Shown piece by piece: positions 22,141 to 33,612 of a stretch of 64,000 bases of DNA. The translations under genes were made by a program, and so were the position numbers. The notes beneath the pieces are model-generated. The model was not told the DNA's origin. It saw only the letters and a list, made by a program, of their open reading frames with translations, and searched no databases. The number at the start of each line of letters is the position of its first letter. Position 1 is the first letter of the stretch. Origin of the DNA: Allium sativum. Lineage: Eukaryota; Streptophyta; Magnoliopsida; Asparagales; Amaryllidaceae. The stretch covers positions 774,622,552-774,686,551 of the forward strand of contig CM060918.1 in the NCBI GenBank assembly GCA_030737875.1, written 5' to 3'.

Positions 22141-22516
22141 TCGAATTGGTAATCTGACAATCTGTCACACCCCTATAACCATTGTAATTTTTTTTAAATA
22201 TTAAGTGTTACGAAACACTATAAAAACCAATCAACTATACCCAAACAAATGCACAAACAACATTCATATGTTTATATGTAAATAAAAGTTAAAAAAAATA
22301 TGCATATGAATTTTACAACAATAAGTATCTTAATTTCTATAATACTCAAATCCAATATTATCTAATTGAATTGAATTTACAGATATAATCTATAATTACA
22401 ATTTAAGAAAATCAATCAAAAACCAAAACTTTAAACCTTTTATATTGAACATGAAATTCGCCTTGAATTCCCAAAAAATAAATTTCACGTACAACATAAA
22501 AGGTGTAACGGAAAAT

Positions 22517-22520
<4 letters not shown>
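22141..22520. other. AT-rich sequence, possible LTR edge
   Basis: TGTCACACCCCTATAACC at about 22,163 resembles the start of some Gypsy LTRs, but no matching end was found. Confidence 0.25.
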
Positions 22521-22590
<70 letters not shown>

Positions 22591-22771
22591 TTATAATTAA
22601 TTACTAAGGCTGTTATATCAATAACTATCCTTAATGCAAACACCAACAAAAAAATATCTATCCAACAAATATTTCTACATATACAAAGAAAAAATATTTG
22701 TTGTTCAAATAATTACCAAAAGAGCAATCTAAGTAACATGATGTAAACATACATACATACATACATACATT

Positions 22772-22830
<59 letters not shown>

Positions 22831-22990
22831 GTGTATGTGTGTGTGTGTGTATGTGTGTGTGTTTATAATTAATTACTAAGGCTGTTATATCAATAACTAT
22901 CCTTAATGCAAACACCAACAAAAAAATATCTATCCAACAAATATTTCAACATATACAAAAAAAAAAAAAATGTTGTTCAAATAATTACCA
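22521..22990. repeat. 272-bp tandem duplication with compound AT/GT/CATA microsatellites
   Basis: The segment starting GTTTATAATTAATTACTAAG at 22589 recurs at 22861. Each copy is preceded by an (AT)n-(GT)n tract. The first copy ends in (CATA)n, (TA)n, (AC)n and (AT)n. Tract lengths differ strongly from the second unit (57358-57890). Confidence 0.9.
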
Positions 22991-24440
22991 AAAGAGCAAT
23001 CTAAGTAACATGATGTATACATTTATATTTATCACACAGCGTTGATTGTACAAGAGCAAATGACTAATCTATATATCTATTTTGCATTAATTTAGCTATT
23101 CGCTCTAACCATCGTCATGGCCAATCAACATAATATCATTTAGTTGCTTTAGCATCTAATGTTCATTGCTTTCATTGTTGTTCTTTTCAAAATTACAAAA
23201 AACTTTTACACCATAAGATTTCATCAAATCAAATTCTTTTCCTAACAAATTCAGATTTCCCAATTCTTTTCCTCAAATTATTTCAAGTTTGCCATTAAGC
23301 ATTAAACTGAAATTTTTGAAATAATCATACTTCATTTGAAGTGGATAAGGTCTCCTTTCCATTTTAAGAAGCTCTGTTCCTAGTTTGTTAATTTTCATTT
23401 AAAACATATATTTTCTCGTTGAATACCAATGTTCTACCTAAGAATTAATTTGTGATGACAATATTAAAAAACTAAAAGAGAATGAATTTAAAAGAATATT
23501 TATAAAATTAAATCCAAACAAAATAAAACCCAACAATGATTATTGCATTGCATGATACTCACCTACATGATAACTGTTTTCATTTTGAATTTCTTTATCT
23601 TCTTAAGCTCCACCACGAAGAGTATATTTTCTTTTTTACAAAGTAGCTAGTGCATCACTTTTTTTTTTTTTTCATTTCTCAAACATTTAAATTGGTAAAA
23701 AATCTGAAAAGTATAAGCTACTTTGAAACAAAAGGTGTCCCACAAAACAAAGTAGAGAAATCAAGAACATATGAAAACAAAGCAATCATTATGAGTTTAA
23801 GTTTGTTTGACTGTTAAAATAATAAAATTTGAAGCATACATATTAATTTGATTATTGCACACCAAACTAAAATTAAGAAGTATCAACCTTAAATTGAAAA
23901 CAAACAAACTAGAAATTAGACTTCTTAAAACAAAAATATCAAATCTACCACGAACAAAATCTAATTATTGCTAAATATCAAATTTAGTACTGAACAGAGA
24001 GCTTAGTAATTCAAAAAAGAAAACCAAAGAATCAAAATCAGTTAAGAACAATTTGAATTGATAAATCTTATAATGCAAACCTTGCTTAAATCCTAAAAAA
24101 ATCGAATGAAAGCAATGGCACGTCTAATCAAATGCTGAAACAACTAAAAAATCACTACTCTGAATGATTATGATCATAATCAAAGCGAATAGCCAAATAC
24201 GTATAATAAATTTTTTAGTCAACTTATCCAATTCTAGTCGCCCTACCCTTAATTAATTATATCAATAATGATTTTTTTATGCACATTTATAGACTATTAC
24301 TAATTTGTTAAACTATTATTTTTTGAATACATAGTTGCTTCAAACTATTATCCAACTTGAATTACATAAACTTTTCTATGTAACTCTGCAATTTGCTATT
24401 TAATTGTGTCACGCTAAATTAGATGAACATCAGTCGGAAA
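22991..24440. other. AT-rich sequence, nothing recognised
   Basis: No frame above about 60 codons and no repeat boundary seen. It merges into the downstream part of paralog B at about 24,440. Confidence 0.5.
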
Positions 24441-24803
24441 AAGTATATAAACAACCAATGTTTTGCTCAAAATCAATTATTGATAATTGTTTTGTTACAT
24501 GTCCCTATAGTTGTTAATTATCAATTATAAATCAAACTATTACACTAACAAATCAACCACGGATGATTTTTTTTTATGCTAATCAAACTTCAGAACAGAT
24601 CCTACCTATTAAGAGTTGAAGAAGCATTTGATTATTACATTAACATATCAATCAACTGATAATTGTCTTTTTCGAACTACAAGGAACGTTTATTTGCACT
24701 CTTCAAGGACTCTACAAACTATACAGCTTTATCAAAAATAATCTAATCTTAGTTGCACGATCTAATCCAAAATTTTTGAATTAGCCAGAAAATTTAAACA
24801 ATT

Positions 24804-25027
24804 AGTTGATTCACAGTTTTAACTCCGCCTGTGTAGTTTTCTATGCAGCCTGTCCCAAGCCAGGGTAAAGGAGGAGGGTTGTGATAGGCTTGGCGAGCCA
24901 ACGTAAAAACTTAGCCACTCTTATGGATATGGAACCTTATGATTTTGTGTTCCATATCTAGCCAACCCCAACTTGTTTGGGATATATGGTTTTGTTGTTG
25001 TTGTAGTAGTAGTTGATTCACAGTTTT
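24804..25027 (+). repeat. 17-bp target-site duplication of the SINE
   Basis: AGTTGATTCACAGTTTT occurs at 24804-24820 and again at 25011-25027, exactly flanking the SINE. Length and perfection fit target-primed reverse transcription. Confidence 0.9.
24821..25010 (+). mobile_element. SINE with TTG-repeat tail (Au-like), 190 bp
   Basis: Short element between perfect 17-bp direct repeats. Its 3' end reads CCAACTTGTTTGGGATATAT followed by a TTGTTGTTG tail, the hallmark of the plant Au SINE group. The 5' half contains GTCCCAAGCCAGGGTAAAGG. A tRNA-like A/B box promoter was not clearly seen, so assignment rests on tail, size and target duplication. It lies in the downstream flank of paralog B. The matching positions near 11,980 and 30,510 in paralogs A and C lack it. 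Confidence 0.8.
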
Positions 25028-25264
25028 GTGTAGTAACATAAATCAGCTAACCTCTAAAATTTTGAAAGTAACTGCAAATTCAGCAATCAGTCAATCAACT
25101 TCCCATGCAAATTCAATACTTAAAAATTGATATTACTTATAATTCATACTAGAAGTAAAAAACAACGGAAACTATATTACAACGTATAAACCAATTCATT
25201 CTCGTATTACCATTGATATTCAATGCTGGAACACTACATTTGTCTACTGGCGCATGCCGATGCA

Positions 25265-25871
25265 TTAACCAATAAAATCAACAACTACATTTGACATATT
25301 GCTCGAGTGACAAGTTAACAAAACAAAAGCAATAAACAGAACCGACTTAAATTTATTGGAGTTAATTGTTTTGAAACTTCTACCAAGGATACAGACTGGC
25401 TCTAAAACCACAGAATAACGATTTAGAAACAGTTAAATTAATTAATATTCAACAACAATTCTCAATTGAAATAAAATTTATGTCAAATGATGAAAAAAAA
25501 TCAACGAAATGTTCAGAATATAAATCTGAAAAGGCTATCAGCTGGGAGCGATAGGGAAAATGATTAATCAAAACATCCGAAAGATACCAACAAAAGAAAA
25601 AAAACAAAAAGAAAAAAAAACAGCAAGTTCATGATTTGAAATAAAACGACCTCATAGAGAAGATTAGAGTTCAACACGGATTCATCTTCAGATATATGCT
25701 TGTCTAATCATTTAATCATCGGTCAATCGAACACTGATTAAAATCGGTTACCAAAAAAAAAAAAAAAAAAAAAATAGAGGCTCAGAATATGGGTGGTGAT
25801 ATATCAGAATGGTCAGCAAGGTGATAAATCAAATTACCATTACGACGAACGAGACCAATATCAATCTTCAT
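25265..25871 (-). pseudogene. Two-exon gene remnant, paralog B
   Basis: Minus strand: ATG at 25871-25869, 34-nt first exon (MKIDIGLVRRN plus one base), donor AATG|GTAATTT after 25838, acceptor TTTTAG before 25401, then an open second exon to TAA at 25265-25267. Joined, this gives 56 residues with EPVCILGRSFKTINS. The intron contains a poly-A tract (about 25,757-25,774) whose length differs by 4 bp from unit 2. A TATAAAT box sits at 25991-25985. Retention of start, donor, acceptor and frame against A and C suggests a once-real transcript; function unknown. Confidence 0.45.
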
Positions 25872-26123
25872 TGCCAGAAGTTTAAAACAAAAAAACATAT
25901 CCAAAAAAGAAACTGAGAAAAGAAGCGAACGGACTAATGGAGGAGGAGGAGGCGGCGGTGGAGAAACAAAGGTGTGTTGGGCAAATTTATAGCCGGTGGG
26001 AAGGGTTTGGAAGCATGGATCGAGGCTTTTGTGTGACTAAATGGATTCCGCTGATTTTGTTAAATGGGCTTTTACAGCCAACATCCTCCCACTGAAATCC
26101 ACGTGCCAAAATTAACATATGTT

Positions 26124-26291
26124 AACATAAAAGTAAACTGCACAGTACATGGTATCATGTTTCAACATAAGTTAATTTCAACATAAAAGTAAACTGCACA
26201 GTACATGGTATCATGTTTCAACATAAGTTAATTTCAACATAAAAGTAAACTGCACAGTACATGGTATCATGTTTCAACATAAGTTAATTTC
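26124..26291 (+). repeat. Minisatellite, 3 x 56 bp
   Basis: The unit beginning AACATAAAAGTAAACTGCAC repeats at 26124, 26180 and 26236 with almost no differences, directly upstream of paralog B's promoter. Confidence 0.95.
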
Positions 26292-26337
26292 CATAAATGT
26301 GGAATCCCACAAAATTTTAATTTCAAACTGTAGTACT

Positions 26338-26495
26338 AAAATCTACCAATTCACCAAAAAGTTTGTTGCCTCTTGAAATTTGTTTTCTCCTCTGATTACT
26401 ATTAAACTTTTCTATTAAAATCTACCAATCCACCAAAAAGCTTGTCGCCTCTTAAAATTTGTTTTCTCCTCTGATTACTATTAAACTTTTCTATT
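26338..26495 (+). repeat. 2 x 79-bp tandem repeat
   Basis: AAATCTACCAAT...ACTTTTCTATT occurs twice with a 79-bp period and a handful of differences. Confidence 0.9.
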
Positions 26496-26804
26496 TTTAA
26501 CCTGCTAAACTCCCCACACATATCGTTGAATTGTCAAAACAAAAACATATGAATGAATTGTGCATTTTATACCAATAAACATACACAAAAGCGACAAAAG
26601 CAAAATCATTCACAGAAAATTGACATGAACTAAAAAAAAAAGCAACACTTTAACTCACCTTAGAAATAGCAGCAACTAAGTCAACAAAATCATGTTCAAC
26701 TTAATACTTTTATCATTTAAATATCTATGATCTACATAAATTAGCTCAACTATGTGATAATATATCACCAAAAGTACCAAGTGATAACTAGATTTTAATA
26801 CGAG

Positions 26805-26960
26805 GATGAGAAAAGAGGGATGAATTGTCTAGATAAAGAACACAAAAGAATCTTGGATGAGAAAAGAGGGATGAATTGTCTAGCTAAAGAACACAAAAGA
26901 ATCCCTGATGAAAAAAGAGGGCAGATCAGTTATCTAGCTAAAGAACACAAAAGACACCCC
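26805..26960 (+). repeat. Minisatellite, 3 x 51 bp, open as 17-residue repeats
   Basis: Units begin GATGAGAAAAGAGGG at 26805 and 26856, and GATGAAAAAAGAGGG at 26907. Because 51 is a multiple of three, a plus-strand frame (26820-27029) reads a KEHKRI-DEKRG repeat. No promoter or homologous family is evident, so the frame is probably a property of the repeat. Confidence 0.85.
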
Positions 26961-27077
26961 ATGCGAGAGAACTTTTTTCCACTAAAAATTATGAACATAA
27001 TATTAAAACACCAAAGTGGCCAAAAATAGCAAATTTAAAAAAGGAATGACACCAAGATCCTTAAGTAAACAAAATAC

Positions 27078-27136
27078 CTGCAATTGGCAACAACAGAGGC
27101 GATCCCTTTCACGCTAAAACCCTCGCAATAAACCAA
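27078..27136 (-). pseudogene. 59-nt exon-like fragment resembling a leucine-rich repeat of F-box/LRR proteins
   Basis: Minus strand: acceptor TTATGCAG before 27136 and donor GCAG|GTATTTT after 27078. The enclosed frame reads LVYCEGFSVKGIASVVANC. This fits the Cys-containing LRR pattern (CEGFS-KG-A-VA-NCR) of F-box/LRR proteins such as the TIR1/AFB group. Neighbouring repeats, an F-box or further exons were not found, so it may be a captured or decayed exon. The match is short and could be chance. Confidence 0.35.
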
Positions 27137-28292
27137 CTGCATAATTTTCAAATACGTGAACTTCCTCAACGCAACGCACTACATGTTACATGAACTAATA
27201 CCCATTTAAATTCAAATTTACAGACACATTTAAATAATCCTAAATAGCTTCATCACTTGACAAAGCAACAATTAGTTTGCCAGTTGGACTACCAATGCAT
27301 TAATGAAAAGAGAGACGCAATTATTGCGCAAAGGTCAAACTGACCTGAATTAGACCACATGTTCATCACCATTAAACAATGTAATATTTTAGCTATAGAG
27401 ACATTTGGATAAATAGACTTAACTAGTCCCATGAAAGAAGTTACATTTATTTATTGCTCTACCACAATCAAATTTGAATGGCTTACCAAATTAAGGTTGT
27501 TTTTAATTGCACACCACTTACGTCCAGTTACTAAAATCAATGTGCAAACAATTTGTAAACAAAGAGAAATTATAATACAGTTAACATTTCAAAATACAAC
27601 TCGTGCATAGATGGAAACCACCTACAAACATTGAAGAAGCAGAAAAAACGACCAATAACAAGTGAAATCATTAATCACTCTTTGGAGAAGAAGAATAATA
27701 CATGTATTTTCTATAAGAAATCAGATCATTATTGCTCAATCATTGAGGTACTTTGTTTCAACACTTACAATAAACACATAAAGTAATTAAAAATTATTAC
27801 ATTAATCAGGGAGTCAAATAAGGAATCAAAACAATGACACAGTATTAATATCTTCATATAATGCAATCTAATTCTAAATTTACTACTAAAATAAACTGGT
27901 TATCAATTAGGGTTTTATTGATAAACGCAATAAAAATAATAATGCAATATTATAAACGAGTTGTGTTCCTCTGAGTTTAGTGAATTCAAGACTGACATAG
28001 AGGAGATAGATTTCACCGGCTTCTGTGAAGAAGAAAGCAAATCAGGTTCGATTCGAAGGAAGGAACGCAAGGAGAATGATAGGAGCATGCAGACGAATGC
28101 ATTACTAAAATTGAAATAAAAACGTGGAAAAGAGGGCGGTGCCAAATTTTCACCGCCAAAAGAAATTGATTTTCCAGATTTGAAGCGAATTGTTTTGCCC
28201 TCGTAAGCAATAGTAAGGGCTATTTTTTTTTTCAGCCTCAGTTGCACAATTGTCTTTACGGACAGGTGTATTTGTTCCCTTAAGGATTTAAT
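27137..28292. other. AT-rich sequence with a minus-strand ORF of doubtful meaning
   Basis: A minus-strand frame of 110 codons lies at 27915-28247 and lacks an ATG start. Its composition (Phe/Ser-rich, TTCTTCACAG inside) resembles a 5' leader with an intron end rather than protein. If the LRR-like exon at 27078-27136 is real, this could be upstream leader of the same lost gene. Confidence 0.3.
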
Positions 28293-29025
28293 AAAGGCTG
28301 GTGCAATTTATTCCATTAATAAACTATCATTAAGGGCTAAAATACTACTTAGCATCAGAATTAGTGCCACTAATACTTTGAAAATTGATAGTGATAAAAC
28401 ACTATAAAAACGTACACACAAACGCTATTGAAAGTGAGTATCGAATGTTATATTTTATAGCAAATAAAAACAATATACAAAATTATTTTTTCATAGCGTT
28501 TTTTATTCTGCTATTTGAAGTAAAATGTCTAACGTAGCATGTTGTTACATGTCGTTCTCCTAAACACTATGTTAGGATATAATAGCGTTTTCCAAACGTT
28601 ATGAAAGCCTACTTTTGTTGCAGTGAAAAGCTCTTCCAGCCACCACGCTATGATTAATAGCGTTTTCCTAAAGGCTGGTGCAATTTATTCCATTAACAAA
28701 CTATCATTAAGGGCTAAAATACTACTTAGCATCAGAATTAGTGCCTCTAATAGTTTGAAAATTGGTAGTGATAAAACGCTATAAAAACGTACACACAAAC
28801 GCTATTGAAAGTGAGTATCGAATGTTATAATTTATAGCAAAAAAAAAAAATATACAAAATTATTTTTTCATAGCGTTTTTTATTCTGCTATTTGAAGTAA
28901 AATGTCTAACGTAGCATGTTGTTACATGTCGTTCTCCTAAACACCATGTTAGGATATAATAGCGTTTTCCAAACGTTATGAAAGCCCACTTTTGTTGCAG
29001 TGAAAAGCTCTTCCAACAACCACGC
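28293..29025 (-). mobile_element. Tandemly duplicated CACTA-like terminus (2 x 377 bp)
   Basis: A 377-bp unit occurs twice. Each contains a minus-strand terminus CACTGCAACAAAAGTAGGCT (ending at 28625) or its twin with GGGCT (29002), like the CACTACAAGAAA start of CACTA (En/Spm) elements. Subterminal words ATAGCGTTTT, AACGCTAT and AACGTTATG recur in both directions, as CACTA subterminal repeats do. The opposite end and transposase were not seen. The duplication includes flanking bases past the terminus, so it arose after insertion. Confidence 0.6.
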
Positions 29026-29155
29026 AATGCTCAACGGTAGTGAACGACCGATTGAACATGAGGTATTTGAGAAGCAAAATTTTGTTTTAGATTGATAATT
29101 GTTTTAGATTATGAACAACCACCGATAATTGTTCTTGTTTAGAACTAAGGTATCA

Positions 29156-30100
29156 ATAGGGTCGGTCAAACAAATTGGGTTGCCCGAGGCAACTACAACA
29201 TTCGTTGCCCATTTAATCGAAAACAAAATCAAAATTACCATTAAAATATATTTTTCATTAATCACTTACAAAAAATCAAGTGTAAAATATATTATAACAA
29301 AAAAATATTGATAAGTCATTATATATGTCAAGCATTCTAACATCATTGTATACTAAATTTTACCGAAAACAACTCCTTGCATTCTTTAAAGGAAACTCTT
29401 CCATAATTTCGTAATATTTTAACATATCCAAACATTATTTTTCGATCGAAATCAATGCTAATCCGTTAATCTTTCTTGCAACGCTGTGCTTCGTAATTAT
29501 TTTTTAAAATTCAAATAATAACACGCTTTTGAAATTAAAACAATCTACCCATCATCTATAGTATTTTGTTTTTCAAACACAATTGTTCATAACCACAATA
29601 AAACATAAATTTTGATATTTGTCAATAAAACTGCAATAAAACATAAATTTTAAAAAACATAAAACCACATTCAAAGTTGCAAACCCAACTGTAGAAAGAA
29701 GGATTCAATAATGTCAATACTAACTTATTTACCTCTATCAACCACATATAATAATGTCCTAACTCTAAACCATAAGCAATATCTGCGATACAATGCCAAT
29801 AGACATTCAATTTAAAAAATAATGACAGCCAAGCTACAACAATTAAAACAACATTGCCATGTTGGTTTTTTTTTCCTACAGCCTTAAAAAATGAAATCAT
29901 AATTCTAACATATATTAGTAATTCATGCTGAAATGATAATCAATAGACTAAACAATGTAAAGCATAACATATAGCGTACAAATAGATCCCCAATGCAAAG
30001 GCGATTTTATGTTTAGGTTTCGAACGATGATTTTATGGTCTTTTATAGGGGTTGCCCAAGGCAAAAGCCTAATGGGCCTAATGCAAAGACCAAACATGGG
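29156..30100 (-). mobile_element. Degenerate hAT-type element
   Basis: Bounded approximately by AGGGTCGGTC then GGGTTGCCCGAGGCAAC on the left and GGGGTTGCCCAAGGCAAAAG on the right. Between them is a decayed transposase C-terminus on the minus strand. Exact ends and target duplication are unclear. Confidence 0.45.
29366..29500 (-). pseudogene. hAT transposase C-terminal (dimerisation) remnant
   Basis: One minus-strand frame reads RKINGLALISIEK, a stop, then CLDMLKYYEIMEEF and LKNARSCF. This corresponds to the end of plant hAT/DUF4371-type transposases (R-NGLA-LSIEK...F---NAR). The stop and the lack of the rest show it is dead. Confidence 0.6.
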
Positions 30101-31238
30101 TACGAATAATAGCACACAAATTTATTTACGCTTGCGTTTTGTTCAAAATCAACACAAAATCAATCACTGACGATCGTTTTGTTAAGAGTTGCTAAAATTG
30201 CTGAATATGAGTTATAAATCAAATAGTTACATCTACAAATCAATCACAAATAACTGCCTTTCTGCTAATAAACTACTTCAGTACAAAATCATATCAATTA
30301 AGAGTTGCTATAGTAGTTAATTATTACATTAACTAATTAACTGTTTTGTTTAGAATTCAACAAATGTTCATTTGCACTCTTTTTGCGTTCATTTGCACTC
30401 TTTTTACGTTCATTCTCACATTAAATAAGCTAAATAAGAAAGCTCTTAAAAACCCATAAGGCTTGCAAAAAATAGTTAATCTCGACTGCATAATTTAAAC
30501 AATCAGTTGATTCATGGTTCTGTATAGTATCATAAATAGACTAACAGTAACCAAACAATCAACTAATCTTCAAACTTCCCATGAGGTTCACATTTTAGAC
30601 AAACTCATAGTAAAATTTGTATGGCTAAAATGTAACTAACAAAATAAAGAGAGGATAACAAAAAAAAACCTATGCTTTTTCTTATAATATCCAGAATAAA
30701 CTTTTTCAGCCTTTTACTTGAGCTCCCTTTGTAGAGCCTAAGCCGCCACCTTCAAGCCGGAATTATCCTTTTCGTATACTTTTTTTTAGCAAATGAAATC
30801 TTTGTTGTGCTTTGCTTTGATCAGTACAGGAAAAAGATAGTTACCCATTATTCAGTCCCAAAGACACGGGCAGAGGCTCCCCAAAGAAAAGCTAAGTAAA
30901 AGGCAAAAAAGATAATTATGGACAACATAAAAAAAATACTGTAATTTTGCATCCCCTCTTTATTTTTATTAGTTTCATTTTAACTATACAAATTTAACCA
31001 TGACAACAATTCGGATTCTTATTTAAATCTCAATTCAGACTTCGGATCTGCACTGCCACCAGATAACCATCATAAATGAGTATAAATGGTCATAGCTTGA
31101 TAATTTCACTGGAGCTTTGGAGGTGCCTACCATAATTCAATAGATAAGCAGCTAGCACTTCCCATGCTTATCCGTTTTCTATCATTTCTTTTCAATGATT
31201 TGCCTACTGGAGCATTTCGAAGCGATAGCGAATACAAA
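30101..31238. other. Downstream part of paralog C, non-coding
   Basis: Aligns by eye with 11,750-12,900 of paralog A. A short extra repeat of TTCATTTGCACTCTTTTT-type words occurs near 30,365-30,405. Confidence 0.55.
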
Positions 31239-31342
31239 TTAACAACTACATTCGATACACAAAACAAACGCACTGAACAGAACTGACTTAAGCGTGGGGG
31301 AGTTAATTGCTTTGTACCTTCTACCAAGGGTAGAGACTGCTT
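31239..31342 (-). pseudogene. Second copy of exon 2, paralog C
   Basis: Minus-strand sequence homologous to exon 2 of paralogs A and B, reading EAVSTLGRRYKAINS and ending at TAA (31239-31241). The preceding bases read CCTAG instead of the TTTCAG acceptor of A. The flanking sequence downstream matches A. Confidence 0.45.
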
Positions 31343-32237
31343 CTAGGTATCAATTTACATGCACTCTTAAGTTCGATGAATTGATGTCTAACTCTATTTA
31401 TAATTCCGGAAAATTTATACTTTGCTATAGACAAGGAGGAAAACTTCATTGAAAGTAGCATCAACTGTAATCAACTAATACTTTTGCGTTACAAATTGTG
31501 AATCGTATGGTCATTATTAGGATATCCATAACCCATTAGCTTTCAAAATGATTCCATATACGGGTTAGCTTTTACTTCAGCTATCATCAACCATGTTTCT
31601 ACTTACAGCCATCTTCTCTTCTACGTGCATGCTAAGGCATGCAATTATTCATGTTAGATGTGCTTGCATTTGATATACTTAATTTTTATACGCCATGAAC
31701 GATTTATTTAAAAAAATAACAGAGTTGTTTGTTTTACTCAAATTTCAGTCTAAGGTTACACAGCTGGTCAAATATTTATAGTAAAGTGAACAAAAAACAT
31801 GGGTGGTGCTATACAAAAATATGAGCTAATCCTGTCAAAGTTATCAAACAGCTACTTATAAATGACTAATATTAAATTTGAATTCAAGATTAAGAAAGCA
31901 GATTAAAAGTACAAGTAATACTTCGATCAAACCACCTTATACAACTCAATAAGATAGATATAACAGTTTGTACTCAAGCAAACTGCTTAAGGCGCATATA
32001 AGATGTTATACATCACTTACAATAACGCTATCATAATGTCTACAATACCATGCGTCTTACTGTTACAATACCATGCGTCTTACTGTTACTCCATAGATAT
32101 ACATGACTTTCAACGGTTTGCATGTCCAAAAAAGTGTGCTTAAATTTGAATTAAAAGTAAACAAACCGTATAACATGGCCATTTCAATTAGAAACAGGGA
32201 TTGTTTCCGTTTGAAATTGCTCTCCACGCTGATCAAG

Positions 32238-32721
32238 TCACCGCTGGATCGCGACAGAAAGTGTGCCGGAGTTGTCTGCTTTGTACCTTCTACCAAGGAT
32301 ACACACAGCTTCTGAAAAATCGTATCAAACGATGAAAAAAAATCATCAAAAATGTCCAGAATACAAATCTGAAAAGGCCATCAGATAGGAGCGAAAGACA
32401 AGATGATTTATCAAAATATCCTAGACATATTATTCATTTGAACTATGCATCTAATCATCATATGACCAACAAAAGAAAAAAAAACAGCAAGTTCTTGATT
32501 CGAAATAAAACGACCTCATCGAGAAGATTAGAATTGTTCAACACAGACTTATCTTCAGATATATGCTTGTCTTATCATTTAATCATCGGTCAAATCAAAA
32601 TCGATTACTTATAAAAAGAAAGAAAATAGGCTCAGAATATGGGTGGTGATATATCAGAATGGTCGGCAAGGTAATATATCAAATTACCATTACGACGAAC
32701 GAGACCAATATCAATCTTCAT
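32238..32721 (-). pseudogene. Two-exon gene remnant, paralog C
   Basis: Minus strand: ATG at 32721-32719, the same 34-nt first exon as B (MKIDIGLVRRN), donor AATG|GTAATTT, acceptor TTTCAG before 32311, then EAVCILGRRYKADNSGTLSV to a TGA at 32238-32240. About 900 bp of sequence absent from A and B separates this exon 2 from the duplicate at 31239-31342. A TATATAT box lies at 32838-32832. This paralog falls outside the visible part of unit 2. Confidence 0.45.
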
Positions 32722-33612
32722 CGCCAGAAGTTTAAAACAAAAAAACATATCCAAAAAAGAAACTGAGAAAAGATGCGAACAGACTAATGGAGGAGGAGGA
32801 GGCGGTGGAGAAACAAAGGTGTGTTGGGCAAATATATAGCCGGTGGGAAGGGTTTGGAAGGACGGATCGAGGCTTTTGTGTGACTAATTGGAATCCGCTG
32901 ATTTTGTTAAATGGGCTTTTACAGCCTACATCCTCCCACTAAAATCCACGTGCCAAAATTAACATAAGTCATTGTACAATACATACAGTACTAGAAAGGA
33001 AAAACATCCAAAACACAAAATTAGAAATCACTCTTTAGATAGAAAAGCGACTTATAATTTTCAGTCAAAGCTCTTAAGTTTCTAAACCTCATTGACTTAT
33101 GTTGAAATATAGAATGCAATTTGAAAGATAGAGCGTTTTAAAATGATTAGTAGCCGAGTAAAGAAAAGTGAATTCAACTCATAAACATTATAACCAAAAT
33201 TGGTATAATTCAAGTTATCTAAGCCTAATGGGACTAAATATGCAATATATTAAAATTTTAAAATAATTAAATGAAGTACTAAAGGAAAAAAAAAATTAGA
33301 GAATAAATATGCAAAACATAAATCAATTATGTAATACAAGCGATTATGCTAGTGTTGATGCGCAAATTTGGCAAAACACCCAAAGATTTTTGAATTAACG
33401 AAAACAGGCGTTGTGCATAAGGAAAATATGCAAGAAGTAATTTACACAATAGTTATAGTGATTCAATCCGTGACGAATCTACGCCCACTTTGAAGGTTTG
33501 CTTGTTTTATTCACTTCTTGTCAGAGTACAACGATAGGAACCATAATTACAGGTAGTTACAAAAAGTGGCAGACCCGGCCCTTCCCACAAGCGGAAAAAG
33601 CAGCGGCTTAGC
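32722..33612. other. Upstream flank of paralog C
   Basis: Contains the conserved promoter block and the empty Harbinger site (TAA at 32885-32887). About 33,000-33,350 aligns with the upstream flank of paralog A. From 33,360 to 33,600 the sequence is unique and unrecognised. Confidence 0.5.

Noticed and set aside
22163..22180. Gypsy LTR-like start TGTCACACCCC
   Set aside because: No partner end, target duplication or second copy nearby.
22658..22921. Minus-strand frame of His-Thr and Tyr-Ile repeats
   Set aside because: It is a direct translation of microsatellites, and its counterpart in unit 2 has a different length.
26124..26960. CRISPR-like direct repeats
   Set aside because: Repeats are contiguous minisatellites with no unique spacers, in a plant nuclear context.
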